Translations under genes and position numbers: made by a program
Notes under the pieces: model-generated
Seen by the model: only the letters and a program-made list of their open reading frames with translations
What the model was told of the DNA's origin: nothing
Databases searched by the model: none
Part shown: positions 10,621 to 21,881 of the stretch, in pieces
Layout: the number at the start of each line of letters is the position of its first letter
Position numbering within the stretch: position 1 is the stretch's first letter
Assembly: GCA_019321725.1 (NCBI GenBank)
Contig: CM033122.1
Span: 1,550,001 to 1,614,000 of the forward strand
From: Paulownia fortunei
Lineage: Eukaryota; Streptophyta; Magnoliopsida; Lamiales; Paulowniaceae
Length of the DNA stretch: 64,000 bases
Reading direction: 5' to 3'

Positions 10621-13600
10621 CACCTTGTACCAAATATTTATTTAATAAAAAAATAAAACACTTGACATAAGATTGAGTGCATATGTGCTGAGGTATGAAT
10701 TCAACTAAGAATGAGTATGTATAAGCCTTGGCTCCTTTAGCAATTAGCTAGTAAAAAAACGAAGAGCTTGTAGTTAAATTCTGAACTCAACTCCCACATT
10801 TTATCTTTAAAAAAATCCCTCTCTTTTTTTATTAATAAATAATTCTTCTTAATTAACTACTCCATCAATTCATTGCTATGGATGAACTATTCTCTTTTTT
10901 TTTTTTTTCTTTTAAAGAGACAAAAGCAAAAGTATTATGAGCCCAATAAAGGAGTTGTTTGCTACATTTTTAGTAATTTGTGGTCCTAAATCTTTTATAG
11001 GGTTCATGTTCAAAAAACCCAATTGCGCAATAAGTGCAATATATATGGTCCCCAAGATTTCTCAATCCCCAAATCCTTTTGCACCCCATTATTGAAGGTA
11101 AGCCAAAGTTGATGCAACTTTCTAACCTAGCATTGAATCTCACACGTGCACTCAATTTGCTTTAGGGTTTGAAAGTGAAAATAATGGACCACCCTTATTT
11201 AATTTTTCAAAAAGTTGCCTGTAAATTTAATCATCAAAATTTTGAAAAAAGAATGCATTTTTGTTATAAAGGCTTTGTGTGATTGTGATATGGGAGCATG
11301 CACTTCAATTCAATGTGTTAAAGAAGGCATTTCTTAGCTCTCTATAATCTATAAATCCCTAGCTTTTCGAGTTTTCAGGATATAATTTGATTTTTAATTT
11401 TTATATTTAATTAACAATCTGTAAATAAATTAAGTTCGTCCGCTCATCGATGCATGAGCCATATTTTGACTGGTTTAGGAGTTTTTAGATTTATAGTAAA
11501 ACTTTTAGTAGCCCAATCCAATATTATAAGACTCGGAGAATATTTAAAATAATTACAAGTTTTCGCTCTATATAATTGCTATACTATTTTTTCTTTATAG
11601 AGATTACTGAAGACCATATACAATAAATATTTTGTGAGTTGTGAAGATTTTGAACTTATAAACGTTTATTCGATAGAAGCTTTATATTTCTAGTAGAAAG
11701 ATTTAATATGTGCAAAATTCCATGTAATTAGGTGGTCAAATATACTTGGGTTGACTTTTGTGGATGGTGAATCAACTAACGATTATAATTGGACTTCTTC
11801 TGGGGCCCAGGCCCGACCCAAATCTAGCAAAGTTTGCTGTTTGTATAGAACATTTGGGCCACACCTCTAGATCGATTCTGGCCCATTTGTAGCTCATATG
11901 TCTCCCCAATAATTGATCTTGACATATCTCTATTGAAGAGTTTGCCAAAAAAAAATAATAATAATAAAAAAGCAACCCGATTTGAGTTTGTGATGGGCTT
12001 TGGCCTTCGGGTACAGTTACCCGGTAACTGAATTTTATAAACAAATATCAAAATAAAGTACTAAAAAATAATAAAATATACCGTAGACGATGAACAAAAG
12101 AAAATTCAGCAACTAAAATAAATATAGAGCGCTTTTTTTTTTTCCCCTATATAAAGCCAGGCAATCAAGGAGAACATTCAATAGGGATGGAATCCGATGG
12201 AGTTGAAAAAGTTTCGGCAACAAAATTTATCAGTAATATCCGTAGAAAATAAAAAATATATATCGAGAGATATACATGAAAATTACATTTATTTTCACCG
12301 AATGATTAGAATTGAATTGTAGAACTTGTGTAATTAATAACCACGTCTTTTTGTTTTAAAAAGAAGTGCTATTTCTTATTCTCCACTTTGTTACATCAAA
12401 GTAGGTTAATTTAGCGCTTTTATTGAGCACGCACAACCTAAGTGGAGCCCTATCCTTGTTCACATTAACATTTTGTTGTTTCATTAAATTAAATGCACTT
12501 TATCTAATGGGTCACATTGGACCACTGCCAAAAAAAAAGAACACAAAGCATTATCTTAAAAGCAATGGACAAACCTTATTTAGTGGATTTGGGTCGGCTT
12601 CGTCATGCCTACCTCATCTTAACTCATAAAACCAAGATTTATTATTCATTTAAGAATTTTAAGACAATCTTTTTTTTTATATATATTTTTATTGCATTTA
12701 ATAACTCACCCACACAAAAATAACTTATATTGTGTTGGAGAAAGATCGGATCAAGTTATAATTCTTTTAAATAATGCGAAACAAGGGGTTCGACCTATTA
12801 TATGAATAAATTATTAGAGATGGTGGAAGAATTCGTACAAAAATCTTCAAACGGTCAAATTAAAACTTGAAAAACAATGAAGAGAGTGTTATCTTCAAGG
12901 GAAAATAGGAGTATTTATGCTATTTTGTGGCAGGGAACATGCACTAAGATGATTTTTCTCATATTAAATGATTATTGTGCCTTTATAGAAATTGTAAAAT
13001 ACATCAGGTAATGATTTTTGTGTTCTATTTTTTCCCTTCAATGTGTGATAATTACACAAGAAAATGGAGTGTACAAGGGAGTTTTTAGAGTGGAGCATTG
13101 ATGTACGAATGAGAATTGGGTTGTGATAGCTACCTTGAAATTATCTTAGAGATTAGGGTTTAGTTCTATCACAAAAATGGAATAATTTAGATTTAATCAA
13201 CAAAAAGTGGTAGATTATTTTTTAGTGCAAACAGGGGCACTAAATTTTGGATGCTTGTGCTCTTTACAGCATAATGGCATAAGTTAACTTTCCAATATTA
13301 TCTAAAAAGGAGATGAACTGCATTTGTAGTTGATAGTGCTGCACATTTAATACAAGATAAAATTAAATAGTGTATATCATCTTGGATATTGGGACTTGAA
13401 CAGGAAAAGTGAATCAACATACATATAATACACATACGAATGAGAGTATAAATAGATGGCGCATGCCACCAACGCAATTCTTTTTATCTTCTTGAATAAA
13501 AATATAATAACTCGTGAAATTTTTTAGTACAAATTTAATTTTGTCGAACTCAAGCCTATAGACTTAAAGTGTAATTGATTGGTTCATATATATTGAGTTC

Positions 13601-14640
13601 GAACTAGAATTTTACTAATTTAATATTATGAAATTGCAATCATAATATATAATAATGTGATTATTAATTATAAATAACAATTTTATTGGTATTATTATTA
13701 TATGTAATTTTTATTATTCTAATCATTGTGTTTTACGATGTCACTAACAAATGATATTGGAAATTACATTTATATAATAGGGTGTTTTTTTCCCCAAACT
13801 ATTACTCCTATAAAAAATAATCGTAATAGTTGTTACCATGGAAAATATAACTATACCGTACGTACCGCAAATTTCATTACTGACTATTATTATGGTTATT
13901 ATTGTCGCAATTTTGTAAACTGCTTACAAGTTTATATTGTACTTATACATACAAACTAAGTTTGTGTTCCATAGGTTTCCAGTGGGGGTTTGTAAGGTCT
14001 GGCCCACCCATCAGCCCAAATTAGCCTGCAGCATTGGCCTTCAAATATATATACAAGTTCATGTATAAATAAATAATTAATTGCATGCAAATTATTTGGA
14101 TTTTTTTTTTTGGGGGGTGGGGGGTTGGGGTGAAGAAGCTATTAGTTACTAAATTCAACTTAAACCAGAGGTGGACAATTTCTTAAGTTCATTATGAAGA
14201 AAATTAACTTTAATTTTTATTTATTTAGTTTGTATTTCATTCGAGAATCAAATAACTTGAGAGATGATCTTTTTTTTTAATAATTTTATAGCACATGTTG
14301 AATGGGGCTAAAGCTCAGGGGACAGGGCAACTCATGAAATTAATAATTAATTTAACATGGTATATATTTTGTTCAGCTCTAATAAAAGTATAGTAAATGA
14401 GTATTCATTCATTTTCAATGAAAAAAGGGGAAAAATAAAATATACACTTCAAACTTGCTAAAATAACAAATAAACCAACTTGAAACTTGTCTATTTATCA
14501 GTCGTGCTTTTACCCCTTTTATCAGTCGTACATTTTGAATGCATATATGTTAGGAATGAATAAAACCTACGTTTTATTTGAGAGACGAAAAATAGCTTTA
14601 TATGTTTTAAGAGGCAAAAGATTGATTTTTTTGTTAAATA

Positions 14641-15957
14641 CCCATAAAATTTTAAGTTTTATTTTTATTTTTATTTTTAAAAAAGGGGAACAATATCTTG
14701 TAGTCTCCTCCTTCTCCGTTATGTCTTTGACTAAGGTGTAAAAAACGTGAATGACTCTAAAAAAATCGACACAGTCCTTAATTGCCTTGAAATGTTATAT
14801 ATATTAAAACTCAAGAAAGATTGAACAACCTAACACAAATTTTTCGTTTTAGCCTAACGCGCTTGACATGTTAGAATTTAATAAGAACATCAATTGAATA
14901 CCTATAAAAATTGAAGTTTTATTTTTATTTTTATTTTTAAAAAATGGGTAACAACAACTTGTAGTCTCCCATTGTCGTTATGTCTTTAACCAAGATGTAA
15001 AAAAATATGAACGATCCTAAAAAAATATGTCTCTCATTGAAATATTACAGATATTAAACTCAAGAAAGATCGAACAACCAAACACAAGTTTTCCGTTTTA
15101 ACCTAACTGGCTTGGTGTGCTAGAAGCTAATAGGACCATCACTTGAATACTCTTAAGTATCCATAAAAATTGAAGTTTTTTTTTTCTTAAAAAAAAAAAA
15201 AGGAGTACAACAGGTTGTAGTCTCCCCTTGTCTTTATGTCATTGACTAAACTGTAAAAAAACGTGAATGGTCCTAAAAAAATTGACACCTACTATAGTTG
15301 TTTTGAAATATTACATGTTAAACTTAAGAAAGATCCAACAACCTAACACAAGTTTTTCGTTTTAGCCCAACGCATTTGGCGTGTTAGAAACTAATAAGAT
15401 CATCAGTTGAATACCTTAAATACCCATAAAAATTAAAGTTTTATTTTTATTTTTATTTTTAAAAAAATGGAGAACAACAGCTTGTGGTCTTCTCCTTGTC
15501 GTTATGTATTTGACTAAGGTGTAAAAAAATGTGAACGATTTTAAAAAGGTCGACACATACCATAATTATCGTGAAATACTACACATGTTAAACTCAAAAA
15601 AGACCGAACGACCTAACACAAGTTTTCCATTTTAGACTAACACGCTTGGCATGTTAGAAGATAATAAAATCATCAATTGAATATCCTTAAATACCCATAA
15701 AAAGTTGAAGTTTTTTTTTTTATTAAAAAAAAATGATGAACAAGCTAGTCTCCCCCTTGTTGTTATATCTTTTCTAAAAGTGTAAAAAAATATGAATGGT
15801 CCTAAAAAGGTCGATACAGACTTTAATTATTCTTTAATTATTTTGAAATATTATCTATATTAAACTCAAAAAAATCGAACAACCTAATACAAATTTGTCG
15901 TTTTAACCTATGGCACTTAGCGCGTTAGAAGGTAATAAGACCATCATTTCAATACAT
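14641..15957. repeat. Five-copy tandem repeat, ~260-bp unit
   Basis: The landmark CCATAAAA (CTATAAAA in one copy) occurs at 14642, 14902, 15161, 15424 and 15695, giving periods of about 260, 259, 263 and 271. Each unit has the same order: the landmark, an ATTTTT-rich stretch, a poly-A block, a 'tgtagtctcc' segment, 'gttatgtcttt', 'ctaaggtgtaaaaaa', 'aacaacctaacacaa', and a closing segment like 'gtgttagaa...aataagaccatca'. Units differ by substitutions and small indels and are not recent exact copies. No reading frame is conserved across units. The array ends about 3.4 kb before the start of the prominent LRR kinase translation and about 1.4 kb before its TATA box. Confidence 0.9.
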
Positions 15958-16760
15958 TTCAATACATGTACTACAAAGAAATATTAGGTTACAACTTTCT
16001 AGTTAACTAAGAAACTATGGACTAATGTATGGTACATGTGATTTGAACATTGAAAAGCATAAGGAAATAGGGACGAGAAAAGGATAGGCTCTGGAGGCAA
16101 GAGGGAAGAGGATGAGAAATACTATAAAATGGAGAAGATGAAAGAAAGCATGCTAAATTGACAAAGACAACACACTGTATATTCCTTCGAGAAAGAGAAT
16201 GGAGGGGTCCCAATAAGTGAAGAAATGGGATGCACAAGAACCCCATTTCATTAGCAAAAAGATATTCCACTTTTTCATTCCCATCTTCCCACATATGTAT
16301 GTATATACATATTCTTCTTTGCTTTATGTATTTTCCCCCTCACTCTCTCTTTTGTACTACATGTATGTATGTGTCTATTCTTTTACAATCCCACTGTTAT
16401 TCCATCTGCTTTTTGCCTTAATTACCTGCACGGCCAGGTGACAGAATTTTCACATTATTTCTCCCTCACACTCACAGTAACCAAGAAAACTATTGAAAAT
16501 TGTGTACTTATATGGATTCAAGAATGTTACTTCTTTAAATGCATGAAAATTCATTATTCCATTTACCAATTAATGCCAAGTAGCCCTCATTGGGCATTTT
16601 CAAGTTAAATGAATACATAGAACATGGTTTTTTAGTTTCGCTGAAGAACTTTTGTTATCTATTTTGAAATGATGATTATCAAGAATCAAGTCTTCATATT
16701 CATAGCTAATTTAATTTACCATATCAACAATTTACAATATACTCAACGTGTTAACACAAC

Positions 16761-16901
16761 TAAAAGCTTATCAATTTTATTCCAAAAACACTGCAAATTA
16801 ATTACAACAAAGTACCAAAAACATCTACATCTAAAAGCTTACCAATTTTATTCCAAAAACCAGCAAATTAATTACAACAAGGCACCAAAAACATCTACAT
16901 T
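16761..16901. repeat. Two-copy tandem duplication, 71-bp unit
   Basis: The unit beginning TAAAAGCTTA at 16761 repeats at 16832 with only a few mismatches and a one-base indel. Both copies run through 'ttattccaaaaa', 'gcaaattaattacaacaa' and 'accaaaaacatctacat'. The HindIII-like AAGCTT marks each copy. Confidence 0.9.
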
Positions 16902-16989
16902 TAAGTAAATTCATCTTATACGCATCCTAAAATCTGTTGATGATAAACATTCTCAAAAAATAATAAAGATAGATTATTCCTAGACATAA

Positions 16990-17028
16990 AGATATATATA
17001 TATACACACACACACACACTCACACACT
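16990..17028. repeat. (TA)n(CA)n microsatellite
   Basis: TA units run into CA units about 370 bases before the putative TATA box of the SKM1-like gene. Confidence 0.9.
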
Positions 17029-17400
17029 AGATACAAAATGGCTCACCAATTAGCCAGATTTTTTTCTGTGTAAAGAGTATTCTTTCACAGCTAAGAAAAG
17101 TTCACACCATTTTTGCATTTGATGATGTAAATAACTCCAAGAGCAAAGGCAAAATGAGCATGGTTCACCAACTTTTGAGCTTCAACGGTTACACATTTTC
17201 CTTGTCACTTTCCAAAGCCAGTCAAAAGAGCATTTTGGTAATATCCGACAAAAGCTATGGCTTTTCCCCCAACATCTGTCCCTGCCTTCTTTCCTTTAAA
17301 ACATTCGTGTGTTCACAGTTCAAACCCCAAATCAAGCTGCATTCTCGTATATACCCACAATTTTCCCTGCCCAAAATTTTGGCCTCAGCTCCTCCATCTA

Positions 17401-17408
17401 TTTATATA
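17401..17408 (+). promoter_or_regulatory. Probable TATA box of SKM1-like gene
   Basis: TTTATATA is followed by a CT-rich leader running to a good donor (TTTTTTG then GTACGT) at 17550/17551. Transcription would start near 17430-17440, giving a first non-coding exon of about 110-120 bases. Confidence 0.45.
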
Positions 17409-17961
17409 CATACCCTTCATAAATTCTTGCCCTCAAACCCTACTATTCTCTTCACTTCTATATTTGCTTCTAAATTAGCTACTTCTACACCCCAATACCA
17501 GCTTTTTCTGTAACAAAATCTTGTTTCTTGCTTATCCAACGTCTTTTTTGGTACGTCACTTAACCTTAACTTTATACATATTTTATGTAACTGATATATG
17601 TATCTGAATATGGTAGAGATATCTATATGAATAAGGTTTTTCTATGGTTTTGAGGATTTTTTGGACTATTTGTTTCTAGGATTTCTTTCATGCAAAAGTT
17701 TCTGATTTTATTAAGGCAGATTATCTATTGTTAATTTCTGCTCATGCTAGGCATGCTTTCTTGCTTGTTCTTGTTGTTGCTTTTGCTGTCCTTATGATGA
17801 TAGCAAATGCCATTTTTGATTTGTCTATGTATGAAAGATTCCTTTATAAAAAGCTTTGTGTGTGTGTGTTTTATTTTATTTTCTTTTAGTGACTTTTTAT
17901 AATGATAAGCATCAGATCCAAGAATTATGGCGACAACTGCTTATTTATGTATTTGCAGGAA

Positions 17962-17982
17962 ATGAAGGATTATCTCCACTAG
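17962..17982 (+). promoter_or_regulatory. Upstream ORF in the SKM1-like leader
   Basis: The second 5' UTR exon starts after the acceptor ATTTGCAG at 17958 and at once contains an ATG followed by five codons and TAG (peptide MKDYLH). It ends 61 bases before the main ATG at 18044. As the first ATG in the predicted spliced leader near the coding start, it could lower translation or require reinitiation. The effect is inference. Confidence 0.4.
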
Positions 17983-18043
17983 CTGAAAGTTGCTCAGCTT
18001 TCTTTCAGTCCCTCTGAGCTTATTAGCAAAGTTTCAGCTGAAA

Positions 18044-21000
18044 ATGGCAAAGAAAGGATTGAAAAGACACGATATGTTGATCGAGTTTATTTTCGTATTT
18101 ATGTACATCAACTTGTCTACATGCAAAGGGTTTGAACTTGAGCTGCTTTTGTCCGTGAAAGCTTCAATAAATGATCAATCTCAGCCCCTCAGCAACTGGA
18201 ACTCATCTGTTTCTTTCTGCAAATGGAATGGAATCACCTGTTTCGATTCATCCCACGTGTCGAAAATTGAGCTCCCAGGAAAGAACTTATCCGGAAAAAT
18301 TTCAGAATCCATTTTCAGATTGCCCTATATCCAGTACATTGATCTATCCAGCAATCAGTTGTCTGGGGAAATTCCTCGGAATTTATCATCTTGTTTTTCG
18401 CTCAGATATCTCAATCTGAGCAGCAATAACTTGACTGGGCTGATTCCCAGTAGCCACCTTCCAGTTCTTGAAACACTGGACTTATCTAATAATATGCTCT
18501 CAGGAGAAATCCCAGAAGATATTGGACTGTTTTCAGGCCTCAAAGTTCTTGATTTTGGTGGGAATGCTTTATCCGGAAGGATTCCAAACTCAATAACAAA
18601 TATGACAACGTTGGAGTTCTTGACTTTGGCATCAAACCAATTGACTGGTGAAATTCCAAGAAGATTAGGCCTCATGAAGAGTTTAAGGTGGATTTATCTG
18701 GGGTACAACAATTTTTCAGGCGTTATTCCAAGGGAGATTGGTGAATTGACCGCTTTAAAACATCTTGATCTCGTTTACAACAATCTCACAGGTGAAATCC
18801 CTTCATCTTTAGGCAATCTGACCAATCTTGAGTACCTTTTTCTCTACTTCAATAAGCTCACTGGTGCCATTCCAAAACCCATTTTCAACCTCAGGAAATT
18901 AGTATCACTTGATTTAAGTGATAATTCCTTGTCAGGTGAAATTCCAGAACTATTTTCACAGTTGCAGAATTTGGAAATTCTCCATTTATTCTCCAACAAT
19001 TTCTCAGGCAAAATCCCAAATGCTTTATCTTCCTTGCCTCACCTCCAAGTTCTTCAACTATGGTCTAATAGATTATCAGGTGAAATACCTAAAGACCTTG
19101 GCAAGTATAATAACCTCACTGTATTAGACCTTTCCACCAATAATCTCACGGGAAAAATTCCAGAAAATCTTTGTGCATCAGGCCATTTGTTTAAGCTTAT
19201 CCTCTTCTCAAATTCCCTCGAAGGTGAAATTCCAAAGAGTTTGAGCCTTTGCAAGAGCTTACAGCGGGTTCGAGTTCAGAAAAACAGGCTCTCTGGCGAA
19301 CTTTTACCAGAATTCACAACGCTTCCAATGGTTTACTTTCTTGATATTTCAAGCAACAATCTGTCTGGCAGGATTGATGAGAGAAAATGGGATATGCCAC
19401 AACTTCAAATGCTGAATTTGGCGAAAAACGAGTTGTTCGGGCCGTTGCCAGGTTCTTTTGGCAGCAAGAAGCTGGAAAACTTGGACTTGTCAGGGAACAA
19501 TTTTTCAGGCAGCATCCCACAAAGCTTTGGGGAATTTTCACAGCTAATTGAACTGAAGCTAAGTGAGAATGAACTCTCAGGTCAAATCCCTGATCAATTA
19601 TCTTATTGCAAGAAGCTTGTGAGTCTAGACCTCAGCCATAATCATCTTATTGGAGATATTCCCACTAGTTTTGCTGTCATGCCAGTTCTTGGTCAGCTTG
19701 ATTTGTCTGTCAATGAATTGACAGGAACAATTCCATCCAATTTAGGTAAAGTAGAATCACTTGTTCAAGTTAATATTTCCCACAACCACTTTCATGGCAG
19801 CCTGCCCTCTACAGGGGCATTTCTTGCTATCAATTCCAGCTCGGTGGTTGGTAATAAACTCTGTGGTGGTGAGAAGGCAAGCGGTTTACCACCATGCAAT
19901 GGGGTTAAAAACCGCGTTCGTTGGTTCGTATTAACCTTTCTTCTTGCTTCCTTGCTGATGTTCGCGATTGTTGTGTTCCTCGCCATTTTCATTAGGCAAA
20001 GGAAAGGACTCGAGTTGAAGAGGGTGGAAAGTGAAGATGGCACTTGGGAATTGCAATTCATGAATTCAAGAGTTTCAAGATCGATAACAATAAAGGATAT
20101 TGTGTCATCCATAAGAGAAGAAAATCTTGTGGCAAGTGGAAAAATAGGTTTGTCATACAAAGGCAAATCCACCTTAAACAGCAAGCATTTCTTGGCAAAA
20201 GAAATAGCTTCAATTTCAACAAGCTGTTGGATGGAATGGACTCAACTATGTAAGATTAACCATCCAAATGTTGTGAAGCTGCTTGCAATGTGTAGATCAG
20301 AAAAGGCTGGCATTTTGGTGTATGAATATATTGAAGGGAAGGAATTGAGTGAAGTTATTCAAGGCCTGAGCTGGGAACGTCGGCTTAAAGTCGCCGTTGG
20401 AATTGCCAGAGCCCTTAAGTACTTACATTGTTATTGTTCACCTAGTATCATAGTTGGAGACATTACACCTCGGAGAATCATGGTAGATGAAAAAGATGAA
20501 GCTCATTTGAGAGTAAGTCTTCCTGGGATTAATCTTTGTTCAGACAGCAAGTGTTTCAACTCCTCTGCCTGTGTTGCTCCAGGTAATCTACAAACTAATA
20601 CGTTGATTTCTCTCAAGTATGGATCCATATATGTGCTCCAACTTTTTCATGCTTTTTTAGGTAATAGATTTAGTTTCTTGAGTTAATGGTATCTAATTTG
20701 AGCCATCTATTATTTTTCAAATCCTGTTTATGGGTTTCACAAAGATAAAAAAAATAATAATAACTAAAAAAATAGCTTCAAACTGAAATTCCTGATATAT
20801 CCATGCATAAGTTCAATCAAGAAAGTCATGAATGAGTCTCACTTTCTCTTTGCAAGTACAAATGTGGATGTTTCACTTTATCAATAGTGGTATCCTTTTG
20901 CTCTACATAAGCAGGTAAAAAAGAGAGTTATAAATCATTGTGTAGCTTGATAAATTCCATCTCTTTTCATGTGTAATCATGTCCATGCACGTATATTAAA

Positions 21001-21403
21001 ACTCTTTTTTTTTTTCTCAAAATCTGCAGAAACTAAAGGATCAAAAGGGTTGACAGAAAAGAGTGACATTTATGGATTTGGGCTTCTCCTAATTGAGCTT
21101 CTGACCGGAAAATCTCCTGCCGATACCGAGCTTGGAATCCATGAAAGCATTGTTGAATGGGCTAGATATTGCTACTCTGATTGCCATCTTGAGATGTGGG
21201 TTGATACAATTATCAAGAATAGTCAAGCACTGAATAATTATCAGAACCAAATTGTTGAGACCATGAATCTTGCCCTGCAATGCACCGCAGGAGATCCGGC
21301 AGCCAGGCCATGTGCAATCGATTTAGTCAAGACTTTAGAATCAATTCTGAGATCGAGTTCTTGTGTTTCTTCAGGGTTTAAGCTTTTTTCTGTTAGCATG
21401 TAG
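18044..21403 (+). CDS. SKM1: LRR receptor-like pseudokinase, SKM1 (At2g25790) type
   Basis: The coding sequence joins 18044..20582 and 21030..21403 (970 residues). The single coding intron has donor GTAATC and acceptor CTGCAG and splits the APE codon of the kinase. The protein has a hydrophobic signal region within residues 1-29, an LRR N-cap with the CKWNGITC motif, about 22 LRRs of the LSGEIP type, a C-cap with CGG and PPC, a transmembrane helix at about 626-650, and a kinase-like domain at about 681-940. The glycine loop is eroded (GKIGLSYKG), a lysine remains in FLAKEI, the HRD loop reads VGDITPRRI and DFG is replaced by SLPG; APE and a later YGFG segment survive. It is therefore predicted catalytically dead, as annotated for the Arabidopsis homologue, which is known as a CLE45 receptor in pollen tubes under heat. 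The true start is ATG 18044; upstream codons in this frame begin with TTG. A 5' UTR intron (17551-17958) is likely. Confidence 0.93.
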
Positions 21404-21830
21404 TACTTTTTTTTTTTTTTTTTTGACTCCCTTGATTTTTGTTCAGGCTTTTCTTTGACCTTTTCCTTGAATTTTACTTCTCTTTTTCATGGTCATAAGG
21501 TTAAAAAAATGGTTGTCATTGAATCTTTTGGTTGATGTTGTAATGACATGCTACTGAGTGTATAATTAATTGTAGATAGAATGGAAGTTGCAATATATAT
21601 TAACTAAACTCTCTTGAAAATTTGTTCTTTTTCTATTTTTTTTAGTTTGATTTACGAATAATCTACAAATACCAACTATCAATAATTATAACTATAAAAA
21701 TAGACAAATCCATAGATGAAATTCGAACCCACACTTATTTCACACTTTGCATTTGATCAACTTTGCATTTTCATGATCAAGACCAATATTCAGTATTTTA
21801 AAAGATATATAGTGTTTGGTTTAATTTAAG

Positions 21831-21836
<6 letters not shown>

Positions 21837-21876
<40 letters not shown>
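21837..21876. repeat. (AT)n microsatellite
   Basis: About 20 AT units lie 430 bases downstream of the SKM1-like stop codon. Confidence 0.95.

Positions 21877-21881
<5 letters not shown>

Larger units (their letters stand above)
8306..17395. other. Long gene-poor region with repeats
   Basis: About 9 kb without a convincing gene. It contains a TA/TG microsatellite (8579-8630), a less AT-rich repeat-like island (9865-10620), scattered GGCCCA-type sequences at about 11800-12010 and 13990-14040, a G-rich run at 14112-14130, the five-copy ~260-bp tandem array (14641-15957), a 71-bp tandem duplication (16761-16901) and a TA/CA microsatellite (16990-17028). The last few hundred bases are promoter of the SKM1-like gene. 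Confidence 0.6.

Noticed and set aside
14311..14331. Sequence beginning AAGCTCAGG, like the start of miR390
   Set aside because: Only the first half agrees with miR390. The remainder differs, and no foldback arm pairing with it was seen nearby.
16022..16294. 90-codon minus-strand frame
   Set aside because: No recognisable domain. It overlaps frames on the other strand in pyrimidine-rich DNA, and composition explains it.
17154..17513. 119-codon plus-strand frame upstream of the SKM1-like gene
   Set aside because: It spans the putative TATA box and leader of that gene, has no family match, and ends in the 5' UTR.
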